DNA from: Mesorhizobium loti
Lineage (GTDB): Bacteria; Pseudomonadota; Alphaproteobacteria; Rhizobiales; Rhizobiaceae
Assembly (NCBI RefSeq): GCF_003148495.1
Contig: NZ_QGGH01000002.1
Location: 620,001 to 684,000, forward strand
Direction: 5' to 3'
Length of the DNA: 64,000 nucleotides
Shown: one piece after another, positions 42,197 through 52,363 of the stretch
Numbering within the stretch: position 1 is the first letter of the stretch
Layout of the letters: every line of letters begins with the position of its first letter
Notes under the pieces: model-generated
What the model was told of the DNA's origin: nothing
Database searches by the model: none
The model's input: the letters and a program-made list of their open reading frames with translations, nothing else
Position numbers and translations under genes: made by a program

Positions 42197-43792
42197 TCAT
42201 TTGGCTTGGGGAATGCTCGGTATCCACCAATCGCGTCCGCGCGGGGTGGTGACATATTCAGGCCAGCGGAAATGGATCGGCGGCTCGTAGTCACAGAGCG
42301 GCGCGATCCAGTTCGAGCCGCCGATTCCGCCTCCGGTGCGGGCGACGAATTCATTCATCGCCGCATCGCGGGCGGTCTGGTCTTCCAGCAGGCGAAGGGC
42401 GGCGAGTGCGATCGTGCGGGAGGCGCAGGCCACCATCGGGTCGATGGTGGCGGGAATACCGCCCAACGCATTCATTACCCATGACGGATAGGGGTAGCCG
42501 GTTTCCGAACGCAGCGCCGGGCGGGCGACATAGAAGCGCGCCGTCGGCGTATGCCAGCTCATGTCGGTGTAATCGTCGGAGGTCGAATTGACCTGCGAGG
42601 GCGGCAGATCGCGGCGCAGGATCGCTTCCGCCGCCTGCGGCTCGATCAGGCGCTCCAGCTCTTCGATGAACGGCTCGTCGCTCGCCATGCGCCCCGCATT
42701 GACCTGTATTTCGCGCGCGACTGCCTTGGCGTCCTCGTCCCAGCGCGGCGGCCCGACGGCCGACAGTGCTCCATAGGCGATTTCGGCCATGGCATGGTTG
42801 GCAAGTCCCGGCCGTGACTTCGACACCCAATGCCGCTCGGTGCGGCAACCACTCATCGCTGCCGCCGCCTCGGCATTGCGGTCGAGCACGGCGGTGACCT
42901 GCTCGGCCATAGCAAGCGTCGGCACGCGGATCATGTACTGGATCTCGGCCAGCTCCGCCGGCAGGTTGTCGGCGGTCGCCTGGCCGGCCGTCAGGATCGC
43001 CTCGCTGATTGACCAGCCGCCCTGGTGCGGCAGCATGGAATCGCGCAGAGCCTTGGAGGCCATGTACATCATCAACAGTGCGTCGTTGGCACCGGGCGCG
43101 CGCGCCGCCGAATGCGCTTGCGGAATGGGTGCTGCACCCGCCGCCCGCGCCCAGCGCTCCGGTTGGTCGCAGATGAAGCGATAGATCATCGCGTAAGCCG
43201 CGCCGCAATGCGTGTCCCAGCGCGCCGTATTGCAGAGCGGCAGCATGTAGAAGGGATGGAAGGAGATCATACCGGCAAGGCCGTCATAATAGCCCTTGGC
43301 GGCATGGATCGGCTTTGACCCACGCACCTTTTCCGCCGGCTCGCCGGTGAAGCGCAGTGTGCCTGATATGCCGTGGTGCTGCATCGCCGCCTTGGTCGCC
43401 AGCAGCCCGCCGAGGCTTGAAATGCCCAGCCCGGAATGCGGGTCGGTATGACCACCGGCATGTTCGGAGAGGCCTGGGCGCGGGCGCTCGACCGTAACCG
43501 CATCCTGGCAATTGCCCGGCACCGCGTCGTACTCGGCGTACATGCCGATGGTCGGGCCGGGGCCGTTGGTCCAATGCGCGCAGAAGGCGGTCGGCATGCC
43601 GCCGGACCCTTCCTCGACGGAAAAGCCTTCGCGCTTCAGCCGCTCAACATACCAGGCGGCGGATTGATACTCGCGCCACGCCGTCTCGCCGAAATCGAAG
43701 ATGGTGCGTGTCCACGCGGACAGCAACGGCTGGATGCCGTCGAGACAGGCAAGGGCGGTTGCTTGCGCCGAGGTGGCCACCGGGTTCTCCAT
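42197..43792 (-). CDS. M20 amidohydrolase, AbgB-like
   Basis: A 531-residue metal-dependent aminoacyl/aminobenzoyl-glutamate-type amidohydrolase. Typical blocks are IGMYAEYDAVPG, HAGGHTDPHSGLGISSLGG, GTLRFTGEPAEK, GLAGMISFHPFY and NSTSDDYTDMSWHTPTA. It would cut an amide bond, giving a free amino acid. It is the first gene of the operon with the deiminase-fold hydrolase, 84 bases from the divergent LysR start. The open frame continues far upstream (to 44704), but that part is antisense to the lysR gene and not family-like. Confidence 0.9.
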   Translation of the reverse strand: MENPVATSAQATALACLDGIQPLLSAWTRTIFDFGETAWREYQSAAWYVERLKREGFSVEEGSGGMPTAFCAHWTNGPGPTIGMYAEYDAVPGNCQDAVTVERPRPGLSEHAGGHTDPHSGLGISSLGGLLATKAAMQHHGISGTLRFTGEPAEKVRGSKPIHAAKGYYDGLAGMISFHPFYMLPLCNTARWDTHCGAAYAMIYRFICDQPERWARAAGAAPIPQAHSAARAPGANDALLMMYMASKALRDSMLPHQGGWSISEAILTAGQATADNLPAELAEIQYMIRVPTLAMAEQVTAVLDRNAEAAAAMSGCRTERHWVSKSRPGLANHAMAEIAYGALSAVGPPRWDEDAKAVAREIQVNAGRMASDEPFIEELERLIEPQAAEAILRRDLPPSQVNSTSDDYTDMSWHTPTARFYVARPALRSETGYPYPSWVMNALGGIPATIDPMVACASRTIALAALRLLEDQTARDAAMNEFVARTGGGIGGSNWIAPLCDYEPPIHFRWPEYVTTPRGRDWWIPSIPQAK

Positions 43793-43876
43793 GGCATGAG
43801 AAGAAAGCAGTGAAGCGGTTCGCCAAAAAGTGATATGTTTTCCCGGCTCATGCAAATTCGGTTCACCTGAGGCTCC

Positions 43877-44773
43877 TTGCGCATACCATCGACACAAGCG
43901 CTGCGCGCGCTCGACAGCTTCGCCCGCCACGGCAGCGTCTGGCGCGCCGCCGACGAGTTGCACCTGACCCGCAGCGCCGTCAGCCACCAGCTTCGCCTGC
44001 TGGAGCGCGACCTCGGCTTCGACCTGCTCGAACGCATCGGCAAGGGCGTGGCGCTGACGCCGCGCGGCCAGCGCTACGCCAGCGATGTCCGCAAGGCATT
44101 GACCGTGCTGGGCGATGCGGTGACGCGCGATGCCGGCACCGGCGTCGGCGGCTCGTTCGCCGTCAGTTGCACGCCCGGCTTCGCCTCGTTGTTCCTGTGT
44201 ACCCATATCGGCGAGTTCCGGCAGATGTACCCCGATGTCGCGCTGCGCATCCTGACGCCACGCCGGCTCGACGATGTCAGCAATGCCGAGGCCGATGCCT
44301 TCATTGCGTTTGGTGTCGGCAATTGGCCGAACCGGGCGGTCGAACCGCTCTGCGAAATCTCGTTCACACCGCTTTGCAGCCCGACGCTGCTGAACAAGGT
44401 CGGTGGCTTTTCGAGACCGTCGGACGTGCTGCGCGCCAATCTGCTGCATCTCGATGACACCGAGGATTGGGCGCGCTGGCTTGCCCTGTCCAAGGTGGAA
44501 AACCCCGACACGGAGGGTGGCATCTTCTTTTCCGACATGAACCTGGTCTTTTCGGCGGCGATTGCCGGCCAGGGCATCGCCATGGGCGACGAGTTGACCA
44601 GCCGTCGGGCGCTGAGCGAAGGCCGGCTGGTTAGGCCGTTCGACATCGCGATCAAGTCGCCGCGCTCCTATTTCCTGGTCTCCGAACACGCCAAGGCTTC
44701 GCATCCGGTGCTGGAAGCGTTCGCGGGATGGCTGAGGTCGAAGCTATCGGAGAACCGCATTCTGCCGTATTGA
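43877..44773 (+). CDS. LysR-family transcriptional regulator (GcvA-like)
   Basis: A 298-residue regulator with an N-terminal winged helix (STQALRALDSFARHGSVWRAADELHLTRSAVSHQLRLLER, about 5-45) and a periplasmic-binding-protein-like effector domain (about 90-290). The start appears to be TTG at 43877, four bases after GAGG; no ATG alternative preserves the HTH. It is divergent from the amidohydrolase operon and upstream of the ABC genes, so it probably controls both in response to the imported compound. Confidence 0.9.
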   Translation: MRIPSTQALRALDSFARHGSVWRAADELHLTRSAVSHQLRLLERDLGFDLLERIGKGVALTPRGQRYASDVRKALTVLGDAVTRDAGTGVGGSFAVSCTPGFASLFLCTHIGEFRQMYPDVALRILTPRRLDDVSNAEADAFIAFGVGNWPNRAVEPLCEISFTPLCSPTLLNKVGGFSRPSDVLRANLLHLDDTEDWARWLALSKVENPDTEGGIFFSDMNLVFSAAIAGQGIAMGDELTSRRALSEGRLVRPFDIAIKSPRSYFLVSEHAKASHPVLEAFAGWLRSKLSENRILPY

Positions 44774-44892
44774 GGGCATAGCGGGCCAGTCCGCCATAGA
44801 TGAATCAAATTTGCCGATCACGCGAAAACTATTCGGTTGCGGTGAGCCGGCACCCTGCCTACGATTTCGATAAGCGTTAGGGAAAGGGCAGT

Positions 44893-45987
<1,095 letters not shown>

Positions 45988-46056
45988 CCAACGGTGCGGC
46001 GAGACACGCGCACCACCGTTTTCCAGTATTATCAACGACAAAAAAGGGGAACTGAC

Positions 46057-47172
46057 ATGACACATAATACTAAAAAACAAGCCATCGAGAGCCTGTCCGT
46101 CAGGGCAGGTCGCGGCGAGATCTCGCGCCGGCAGTTCACGCAGCTGGCGGCGCTCGTGCTGGCCGGCACGCCGATGCTGCTGCGCTCGACCGGTGCCTTT
46201 GCCGCTGCCAAGGAACTGGTGCTGGTCAACTGGGGCGGTGACGCCATCACCGCCTATGATGCGGCCTATGGCCAAGCCTTCACCAAGGACACCGGCATCA
46301 CCGTCAAGATGGACGGTTCGGGCCCGACCGAAGGCGCCATCGCCGCGCAGTTCAAGAGCGGCGCGCCGACCTGGGACCTCGTCGACGTCGACCCATTCTC
46401 AGCCATCACGCTCGGCGCCCAAGGGGCGCTCGAGCCGATCGACTATGCGATCGTCGACAAGAAGAAGATGCGCGAGGGCTTTGGCTGGGAATACGCTGCC
46501 TCGACCTATTTCTTCTCCTATGTCATCGCCTATGATTCCGAGAAGTACGGCAAGGACGCGCCGACCGGTATGGCCGATTTCTTCGACGTGAAGAAATTCC
46601 CCGGCAAGCGCTCTCTCTACAAATGGGGCGTGTCGAGCTGGGAGGCCGCCCTGCTGGCCGACGGCATCGCGCCGGCTTCGCTCTACCCGCTCGATCTCAA
46701 GCGCGCGCATGACAAGATCGCCGCCTTCAAGGAAAACGTCGTTGCCTATTGGGGTGGCGGCGCCGAGAGCCAGAGCGTGCTGCTCAATGGCGAGGCCTCT
46801 ATGGCGATCGTCTGGTCGACCCGCGCTTCGCTGATCGAGCAGGACTCGGGCGGCAAGATCAAGTTCATCTGGGACCAGGGCCTGATCTCGCCCGGCGCGC
46901 TCGCCGTGCTCAAGAATAACCCCGGCGGCAAGGATGCGGCGATGAAGTTCATCGCCAGCGCCCAGGATCCGCAAAAGCAGCTGGTCATGTTCGACAAGCT
47001 CGGCCAGGGTCCTGCAAACCCGGCCGCCGACGCGCTGATCCCCGCCGACAAGAAGCGCATCAACCCGGTCGACCCCGAGAACATGAAGAAACAGATCGCG
47101 CTCGACATGGACTGGTACGCCAAGAATTACGGGCCGGCGCTCGACGAATACACCAAGATCATCTCGGCCTGA
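46057..47172 (+). CDS. periplasmic binding protein, polyamine type (PotD-like)
   Basis: A 371-residue extracellular-solute-binding protein with a long twin-arginine-like leader (SRRQFTQLAALVLAGTPMLL, about 23-42). Mature sequence starts near KELVLVNWGGD and includes WDLVDVDPFSAITLGAQGALEPIDY and AYWGGGAESQSVLLNGEASMAIVWSTR, typical of the spermidine/putrescine group. The ATG at 46057 follows AAAGGGGAA; the longer frame to 45994 is rejected. Third-party ligand unknown. Confidence 0.93.
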   Translation: MTHNTKKQAIESLSVRAGRGEISRRQFTQLAALVLAGTPMLLRSTGAFAAAKELVLVNWGGDAITAYDAAYGQAFTKDTGITVKMDGSGPTEGAIAAQFKSGAPTWDLVDVDPFSAITLGAQGALEPIDYAIVDKKKMREGFGWEYAASTYFFSYVIAYDSEKYGKDAPTGMADFFDVKKFPGKRSLYKWGVSSWEAALLADGIAPASLYPLDLKRAHDKIAAFKENVVAYWGGGAESQSVLLNGEASMAIVWSTRASLIEQDSGGKIKFIWDQGLISPGALAVLKNNPGGKDAAMKFIASAQDPQKQLVMFDKLGQGPANPAADALIPADKKRINPVDPENMKKQIALDMDWYAKNYGPALDEYTKIISA

Positions 47173-47200
47173 CCACCACGGCCGGGATAATCTGGTTCAA

Positions 47201-48034
47201 ATGAGATCCTATCTCTCCGACAGGATGGGCGCGGCGCTGTTGATGGCGCCGCTGCTCCTGTTTCTCGTCGTGGCCTATGCTTGGCCGTTCCTCGGCGTCG
47301 TCAAATGGAGCTTTACGCTGCCGACGCCCGGGCTCGGACAGTATGAGGCGCTGCTCACCGACGATCTGGTACAGTCGGTGTTCATCCGCACGCTGCGCAT
47401 CGCGGCGGTCGTCACCGTAGTTTCGGTGGCCGCTGCATACGCCATCACCGTCGTCTGGGTGCGTGGAACTCCTGCACAGCGCCTGATCGCCGAGTTCTGC
47501 ATTCTCGTTCCCTTCTGGATTTCCGTGCTGACCCGTGCCTTCGGCTGGGTGGCGCTGTTGTCCAACCGCGGCTTGATCAACACCTGGCTGCAGGCGATCG
47601 GCTTCACTTCCGAACCGCTGGCGCTGGTGCGCAACGAATTCGGCGTCATCGTCGGCATGACGCATTTCCTCATTCCTTTCGCCGTCTTCCCGCTGGCATC
47701 GGCCATGCGCAGCCTCGACGATCGCGTGCTCTTGGCCGCGCGCGGGCTCGGCTCCAGCCGCATGCGCACCTTTTGGACCGTGTTCGTGCCGATGACGCGC
47801 TCCGGCATCATCGGCGCGGCGATGATCGTGTTCGTCTTCTCACTCGGCTTCTTCGTCACGCCGGCGATCCTCGGCGGCGGCCGCAGCGTCATGATCGCCG
47901 AGCTGATCTATCTCAGGATCTTCCAGAGCCCGGACTGGGGTCTGGGGGCGGCGATCAGCGTCGTGCTGGTGCTGTTCGTCGGCGCGCTGATGGCATTGCT
48001 GTTCCGCTATGTCAGACCGAAGCAGTTGATCTGA
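47201..48034 (+). CDS. ABC transporter permease (PotB-like)
   Basis: A 277-residue permease with six hydrophobic segments and the EAA-loop-type stretch LLAARGLGSSRMRTFWTVFVPMTRSGI (about 178-204). It pairs with the following permease (TGATG junction, one-base overlap) to form the channel for the binding protein encoded just upstream. The Shine-Dalgarno is weak, which suggests coupling to upstream translation. Confidence 0.93.
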   Translation: MRSYLSDRMGAALLMAPLLLFLVVAYAWPFLGVVKWSFTLPTPGLGQYEALLTDDLVQSVFIRTLRIAAVVTVVSVAAAYAITVVWVRGTPAQRLIAEFCILVPFWISVLTRAFGWVALLSNRGLINTWLQAIGFTSEPLALVRNEFGVIVGMTHFLIPFAVFPLASAMRSLDDRVLLAARGLGSSRMRTFWTVFVPMTRSGIIGAAMIVFVFSLGFFVTPAILGGGRSVMIAELIYLRIFQSPDWGLGAAISVVLVLFVGALMALLFRYVRPKQLI

Positions 48035-48840
48035 TGCCGACCTATCGCCCCGGTCCCGTCTCGCTGATCATCGCTGCCTTCGTAGCGTTGTTCCTACTGA
48101 TGCCGCTGCTTGCCGTCATCCCGGTATCGCTGACGCCGAGCCGCATGCTGGCGATGCCGTCGGGCGAACTGTCGCTGCGCCACTACCGGGCGCTGATCGA
48201 GGATCCACGCTGGCTCCAATCGATCCTGCTCAGCATCCGCATCGGAATCGTCAGCAGCGCCTTTTCAACCGTGCTCGCACTGTGTTTCAGCCTTGGCGTG
48301 TGGATGTTTCAACCGCGCTTCACCGCGGCCCTGGTCGGCTTCGTGCTGCTGCCGATGGTGGTGCCGCCGGTGGTCTCGGCTATCACGCTCTACTTTCTGC
48401 TGACCTCGATCTCGGGGTTCAGCTCTTTTTTCGGCTACGACACTTGGCTGGGTGTCGCTATGGCGCATGCGGTGATGACGGTGCCTTTTGCCACGGTGCT
48501 GATCCTGGTCTCGCTCAGCCAACTCGACCGGCGCATCGACCTTGCCGCGCGCGGTCTTGGCGCCACGGTGTGGGAGCGCGCCACCCGCGTCATCATGCCC
48601 AACATCAAGTTCGGCATCATCACCGCAGCACTGCTCTCCTTCGTCCTGTCCTGGGAAGAAATCGGCGTCACCCTGTTCATCACCTCGGTCAACGCCATCA
48701 CGCTGCCCAGGCTGATGTGGATGGGCCTGCGCGACAACATCGACCCGGCGATCGCTGCCCTGTCGGTGATCCTGATCATCATCACCGTGCTGGTGCTGGC
48801 GGTGCGCAGTTTCGTGGCCAGGCAGCGCGGCGGGCACTAG
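48034..48840 (+). CDS. ABC transporter permease (PotC-like)
   Basis: A 268-residue permease with six hydrophobic segments and the EAA-like loop DLAARGLGATVWERATRVIMPNIKFGI (about 170-196). Last gene of the four-gene transport operon. It starts within the stop codon of the preceding permease gene. Longer upstream frames are in-frame artefacts inside that gene. Confidence 0.93.
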   Translation: MPTYRPGPVSLIIAAFVALFLLMPLLAVIPVSLTPSRMLAMPSGELSLRHYRALIEDPRWLQSILLSIRIGIVSSAFSTVLALCFSLGVWMFQPRFTAALVGFVLLPMVVPPVVSAITLYFLLTSISGFSSFFGYDTWLGVAMAHAVMTVPFATVLILVSLSQLDRRIDLAARGLGATVWERATRVIMPNIKFGIITAALLSFVLSWEEIGVTLFITSVNAITLPRLMWMGLRDNIDPAIAALSVILIIITVLVLAVRSFVARQRGGH

Positions 48841-48950
48841 GCGAAACCGCCCAACCGTAACGGGTCCATTCATACGGAAATCCGCGACAGTCCTAACCGC
48901 TATGTGAAGGACGTTACGGAAGGTCTGCGGCCGGCACACTATCCAGCGCC

Positions 48951-49586
48951 ATGGAAAACCTGCCGCTGGTGACGTTTGCCTTCATATCGGTGCTCGGAAT
49001 GGCGGTTCCGGGGCCGGATGTCGTGCTCGCCATCACCAACGGGTCACGCTACGGGATCAGGCACGCCTTCTTTGGCATGGCCGGTGTGGTGCTCTCGGAC
49101 ATCGTCCTAATCTGCATGGTGGCGCTTGGCTTCGGAGCGCTTCTGGTGGCTTCGGAATTCTACCTTTCAGCTGTCAGGATGGTCGGCGCCTTCTATCTGC
49201 TTTTCATCGCTATCGGCGCGCTTCGCAGCTCCACCGGATCCCGCCATGCGTTCGATCCAGGCTTTCCCGACAAGGCTCACTCGACCAAGGCTCTCATGGT
49301 TCGCTGTTTCGTGGTGGCGGTTACAAACCCGGAGGCATGGCTGTTCTTTCCCGCCGTCCTGCCGCCCTTTGTCGACAGCAACGAGCCGATCGCGATGCAA
49401 TACGCGGTCCTGGCAATCATCATCGCAGCGGCGGACGTTTTCGTCCTGATGCTTTATGCCACGCTTGGATCACGGGCGGCGAGGCTTCTGGCCGGCCCGA
49501 ACGCAGTGTGGATCGACCGGCTCTATGGTATCGCACTGCTTGGTCTTTCAAGCGTTCTGATCCTGCAATCCCTTGGGCATCTCTGA
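48951..49586 (+). CDS. LysE/RhtB-family exporter
   Basis: A 211-residue six-segment membrane protein with the RhtB signature MAVPGPDVVLAITNGSRYGIRHAFFG (about 17-42) and VAVTNPEAWLFFPAVLPPF (about 122-140). It exports amino acids or derivatives; the substrate is not readable. It follows the polyamine-type importer by 110 bases on the same strand and may share or end that regulon. It is less similar to the first LysE protein of this window (18812-19441) than a recent duplicate would be. Confidence 0.9.
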   Translation: MENLPLVTFAFISVLGMAVPGPDVVLAITNGSRYGIRHAFFGMAGVVLSDIVLICMVALGFGALLVASEFYLSAVRMVGAFYLLFIAIGALRSSTGSRHAFDPGFPDKAHSTKALMVRCFVVAVTNPEAWLFFPAVLPPFVDSNEPIAMQYAVLAIIIAAADVFVLMLYATLGSRAARLLAGPNAVWIDRLYGIALLGLSSVLILQSLGHL

Positions 49587-49617
49587 AGCACGTTGCGGTC
49601 AGGCAGCACCGAGCGCA

Positions 49618-50409
49618 CTAGATAAAACGCACCGAGACGCGACCAAATCTGCCTAGATCGCCGGTGACTTCGTCGCCGGCCTCGACACTTATCGGCGTCA
49701 CGCAGGTGCCGGTTATCACCACCTGTCCCGGCTGCAGTGCTATGCCCAGCCCCGACAGTTCATTGACGATCCAGGTAAGCGCAATACGAGGGTCGCCCAA
49801 CACAGCTGCCCCTGTCCCGTTGTGCTGCGACTTTCCAGAAACGAAAGCGACCACCGGGTGCTCCGCGAGATCCACGTCGCGCCAATCTCCTTCTACAGCC
49901 TCGCCGATCACGAACAGATTGGCACAGGCGTTGTCCGCTATGAGCTGCGGCGCCCCGACGGCGCAGAAATCGTCATAGCGTGAGTCCGGTATTTCGATCG
50001 CCGGGTGCAAGGTCGCCACGGCCTCCATCACCTCGGCGATTTCATAGGGTACTGGGCGAGGTGGCAGCTGGCGGCCGAAACGGAAAGCGAATTCGATCTC
50101 GGCCACACGCATCTTGCTCGTCGCCAGGGACACTGCCCCGCCGACCTCGACCGCTTTTTCTGCCAGCAGACGCCCGGCCATCGGGCCGTCGACGTTGATA
50201 TGCCTTTGTCCGGCCAGACTGGTTGCGGCAATCTTCCAGCCGAAAAGCGGAGCCACCGAGCGATCCAGCACATGCGACTGGATAGCGTAACCTTCGCTCC
50301 GCGTTTGTGGCCGCAACTCCGGGGGTATGGCGTCGAGACGGGTGCCCTTGTCCCAATGGCCCACCAGCAACTGCGACGCAGCCCTGGCCTGTTCTGGATC
50401 AAGCATCAT
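49618..50409 (-). CDS. 2-keto-4-pentenoate hydratase / fumarylacetoacetase-like protein
   Basis: A 263-residue member of the MhpD-like branch of the FAH superfamily. Motifs: APLFGWKIAATSL, AEIEFAFRFGRQLPP (metal-binding Glu pair), HPAIEIPDSRYDDF and GQVVITGTCVTPISVEAGDEVTGDL near the end. It would hydrate a 2-hydroxy-dienoate or decarboxylate a related acid. It stands alone and convergent with the LysE gene. Tandem ATGs at 50409 and 50406; the longer frame to 50508 is not family-like. Confidence 0.88.
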   Translation of the reverse strand: MMLDPEQARAASQLLVGHWDKGTRLDAIPPELRPQTRSEGYAIQSHVLDRSVAPLFGWKIAATSLAGQRHINVDGPMAGRLLAEKAVEVGGAVSLATSKMRVAEIEFAFRFGRQLPPRPVPYEIAEVMEAVATLHPAIEIPDSRYDDFCAVGAPQLIADNACANLFVIGEAVEGDWRDVDLAEHPVVAFVSGKSQHNGTGAAVLGDPRIALTWIVNELSGLGIALQPGQVVITGTCVTPISVEAGDEVTGDLGRFGRVSVRFI

Positions 50410-50725
50410 CAGCCCCGGAAATCGAAAGAAGGCATTCGCAGCCCGCCGCTTCGTGGAGAACAGCCAGCAAGAAACATTCCGCCATGTGGACCCGCCCATA
50501 TGCGGCAAGGTTAGGTGACCAGGAACCGAGTGTCCACATTCATGCCCCGCTCGCCAAACATAGCTAGCTGCCCTCTGTCAGCCCCTGAGTGCTTGCGCTT
50601 CGCAGCTTCATCGTTAGGCTGCGCGGCGCCCGCTGATTGGCTAAGCCGGGCAGAAGCCGGATACGCTTGAGCGGCGGTTCTGGCGCGGCAATGATCCGCA
50701 AGGCCGCGACAGGGAGGAAGAAACG
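50410..50725. other. 316-bp intergenic region
   Basis: Holds the divergent promoters of the hydratase-like gene and the DUF3168 gene. No hairpin, repeat or small gene of note was seen. Confidence 0.5.
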
Positions 50726-51133
50726 ATGACCGCGCCCGGTGATTTGCAGCAGGCACTGTTTCTGAGGCTGAAAAGCGATGCATCACTGTCGGCGTTGCTG
50801 GGCGGCGCCGGACTGCTCGAACGGGCAACGGATAATACCGCTTTTCCATACGTGACCTGCGGCCAGACCAGCGCCTTCGACTGGGATACCGGCGCTGAGA
50901 ACACCGATGACCAGTTGATTACGCTGCATATCTGGTCGAAAGCCCATGGCGAAGCCGAAACGCTTGCCATCATGGCCGCCATCAAGGCGCGCCTTGCCGA
51001 CGCAGCGCTGGTGATTGGCCCTCGTGGCCAGACTCGGTTGACGTTGGAATTCGCCGAGGCCCGCCATGACGAGGATCTGCTCGTGCATCACGGGCTTCTG
51101 CGCTTTCGCGCCATAACGCAGGAAAATGCCTGA
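50726..51133 (+). CDS. DUF3168 protein (phage/GTA tail-completion type), orphan
   Basis: A 135-residue protein of the DUF3168 family: QQALFLRLKSDASLSALLG at the start, FPYVTCGQTSAFDWDTG, DDQLITLHIWSKAHGEAE and LTLEFAEARHDEDLLVHHGLLRFRAI. In rhizobia and Rhodobacter this family is a structural gene of gene-transfer agents and prophages. No other phage or GTA gene is nearby, so it is an orphan. An excellent GGGAGGAAG site and normal codon use suggest it is expressed. Confidence 0.85.
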   Translation: MTAPGDLQQALFLRLKSDASLSALLGGAGLLERATDNTAFPYVTCGQTSAFDWDTGAENTDDQLITLHIWSKAHGEAETLAIMAAIKARLADAALVIGPRGQTRLTLEFAEARHDEDLLVHHGLLRFRAITQENA

Positions 51134-51305
51134 TGTGCTTTCAATATGGTCGAAACGGAGTCTAGACTGGCGTTTCCAGGATTTCGCTTGGTTGGGCGGC
51201 GAAATCCCGATCGGTTGTCTCGTGTTTCAGGGGTGTAGTGGGCATGGTCTTGGCGGCGTTCACTGTTCATTTCACGTTCAGCACCGATGCGTTACAACGC
51301 CGACC

Positions 51306-51605
51306 ATGAAAACGCTTCGCTCCCACTTCCGAACCGCGACACTGGCGCTCTGTGTTGCCGGGCTGTTTGCGTCGCAGGCGATGGCGATGCCGGTCATCGC
51401 ACCCGACCAGGCCAGCCCGATCCTGCTGGCGGCGTCCGATTGCTACGCGATCGGCCAGCAGGTGGCCGAACAGAATGGCGGAACGCTGGCCAAGGCCTCG
51501 CAATCGACACGCGGCGGTCAGCCTGTCTGTGTCATCGTCGTGCTCGTTCCGGGTAAGGACGGACAACGTCCGCGCCGTTCCGAAATCGTCGTTCCGCTGA
51601 ACTGA
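51306..51605 (+). CDS. feuN: small periplasmic protein, candidate FeuN
   Basis: A 99-residue protein with a signal peptide (to about residue 28, ending SQAMA) and a short mature domain with two cysteines (SDCYAIGQQVAEQNGG, QPVCVIVVLVPG). It is 92 bases upstream of feuP, same strand. In Sinorhizobium a small periplasmic protein encoded in this position, FeuN, restrains the FeuQ kinase; position, export and size fit. The identification is by context, not by direct sequence recognition. A PepSY-like fold is also possible. Confidence 0.65.
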   Translation: MKTLRSHFRTATLALCVAGLFASQAMAMPVIAPDQASPILLAASDCYAIGQQVAEQNGGTLAKASQSTRGGQPVCVIVVLVPGKDGQRPRRSEIVVPLN

Positions 51606-51697
51606 CCCAATCTTCCATCTTACAGACCTCCGTTTCCCAGGCCGCCGGAATCGGCCTATATCTGACCCTTAGTCCTTCAACAGGTATCGAACTCCGC

Positions 51698-52363
51698 ATG
51701 CGCGTACTCGTCGTCGAAGATGACAAGGATCTCAATCGGCAGATATCGGATGCGCTGGTCGATGCCGGCTATGTCGTCGACCGCGCCTTCGACGGCGAGG
51801 AAGGCCATTTCCTCGGTGACACCGAGCCCTACGACGCCGTGGTGCTCGATATCGGCCTGCCGCAGATGGACGGCATCAGCGTGGTCGAGCGCTGGCGGCG
51901 CGGCGGCCGCAAGATGCCGGTGTTGATCCTGACGGCGCGCGACCGCTGGAGCGACAAGGTCTCCGGCATCGATGCCGGCGCCGATGACTATGTCACCAAG
52001 CCGTTCCACATCGAGGAGGTGCTGGCGAGGCTACGAGCCTTGATCCGGCGCGCTGCCGGCCATGCATCGTCCGAACTGACCTGCGGGCCGCTGCGCCTCG
52101 ACACCAAGGCCTCCAAGGCCGATGTCGACGGCGTGCCGCTGAAACTGACGTCGCACGAATTCCGCCTGCTTGCCTATCTGATGCACCATATGGGCGAGGT
52201 CGTCTCGCGGACCGAACTGGTCGAGCATCTCTACGACCAGGATTTCGACCGCGATTCCAACACCATCGAGGTCTTTGTCGGGCGGCTGCGCAAGAAGATG
52301 GGCATCGACATGATCGAAACCGTGCGCGGCATGGGCTACCGCATGCGTGAGCCGGAGGCGTAA
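51698..52363 (+). CDS. feuP: OmpR/PhoP-type response regulator FeuP
   Basis: A 221-residue regulator: receiver domain with Asp8/Asp9, phospho-acceptor Asp51 (VVLDIGLPQMDG) and Lys in YVTKPFH, then a winged-helix output domain ending VRGMGYRM. In rhizobia FeuPQ activates cyclic glucan export (ndvA) and other genes needed at low osmolarity and in symbiosis. feuQ begins inside its last codons (17-base overlap). Assignment to FeuP rests on the neighbouring cyc genes and the kinase. Confidence 0.9.
   Translation: MRVLVVEDDKDLNRQISDALVDAGYVVDRAFDGEEGHFLGDTEPYDAVVLDIGLPQMDGISVVERWRRGGRKMPVLILTARDRWSDKVSGIDAGADDYVTKPFHIEEVLARLRALIRRAAGHASSELTCGPLRLDTKASKADVDGVPLKLTSHEFRLLAYLMHHMGEVVSRTELVEHLYDQDFDRDSNTIEVFVGRLRKKMGIDMIETVRGMGYRMREPEA

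Noticed and set aside
43793..44704. Upstream extension of the AbgB-like hydrolase frame to 835 codons
   Set aside because: The extension is antisense to the lysR gene and has no hydrolase similarity; the family N-terminus begins at 43792.
50726..51133. Prophage remnant around the DUF3168 gene
   Set aside because: No integrase, capsid, portal or other tail gene, no att-like repeats and no tRNA nearby; only the single gene can be supported.
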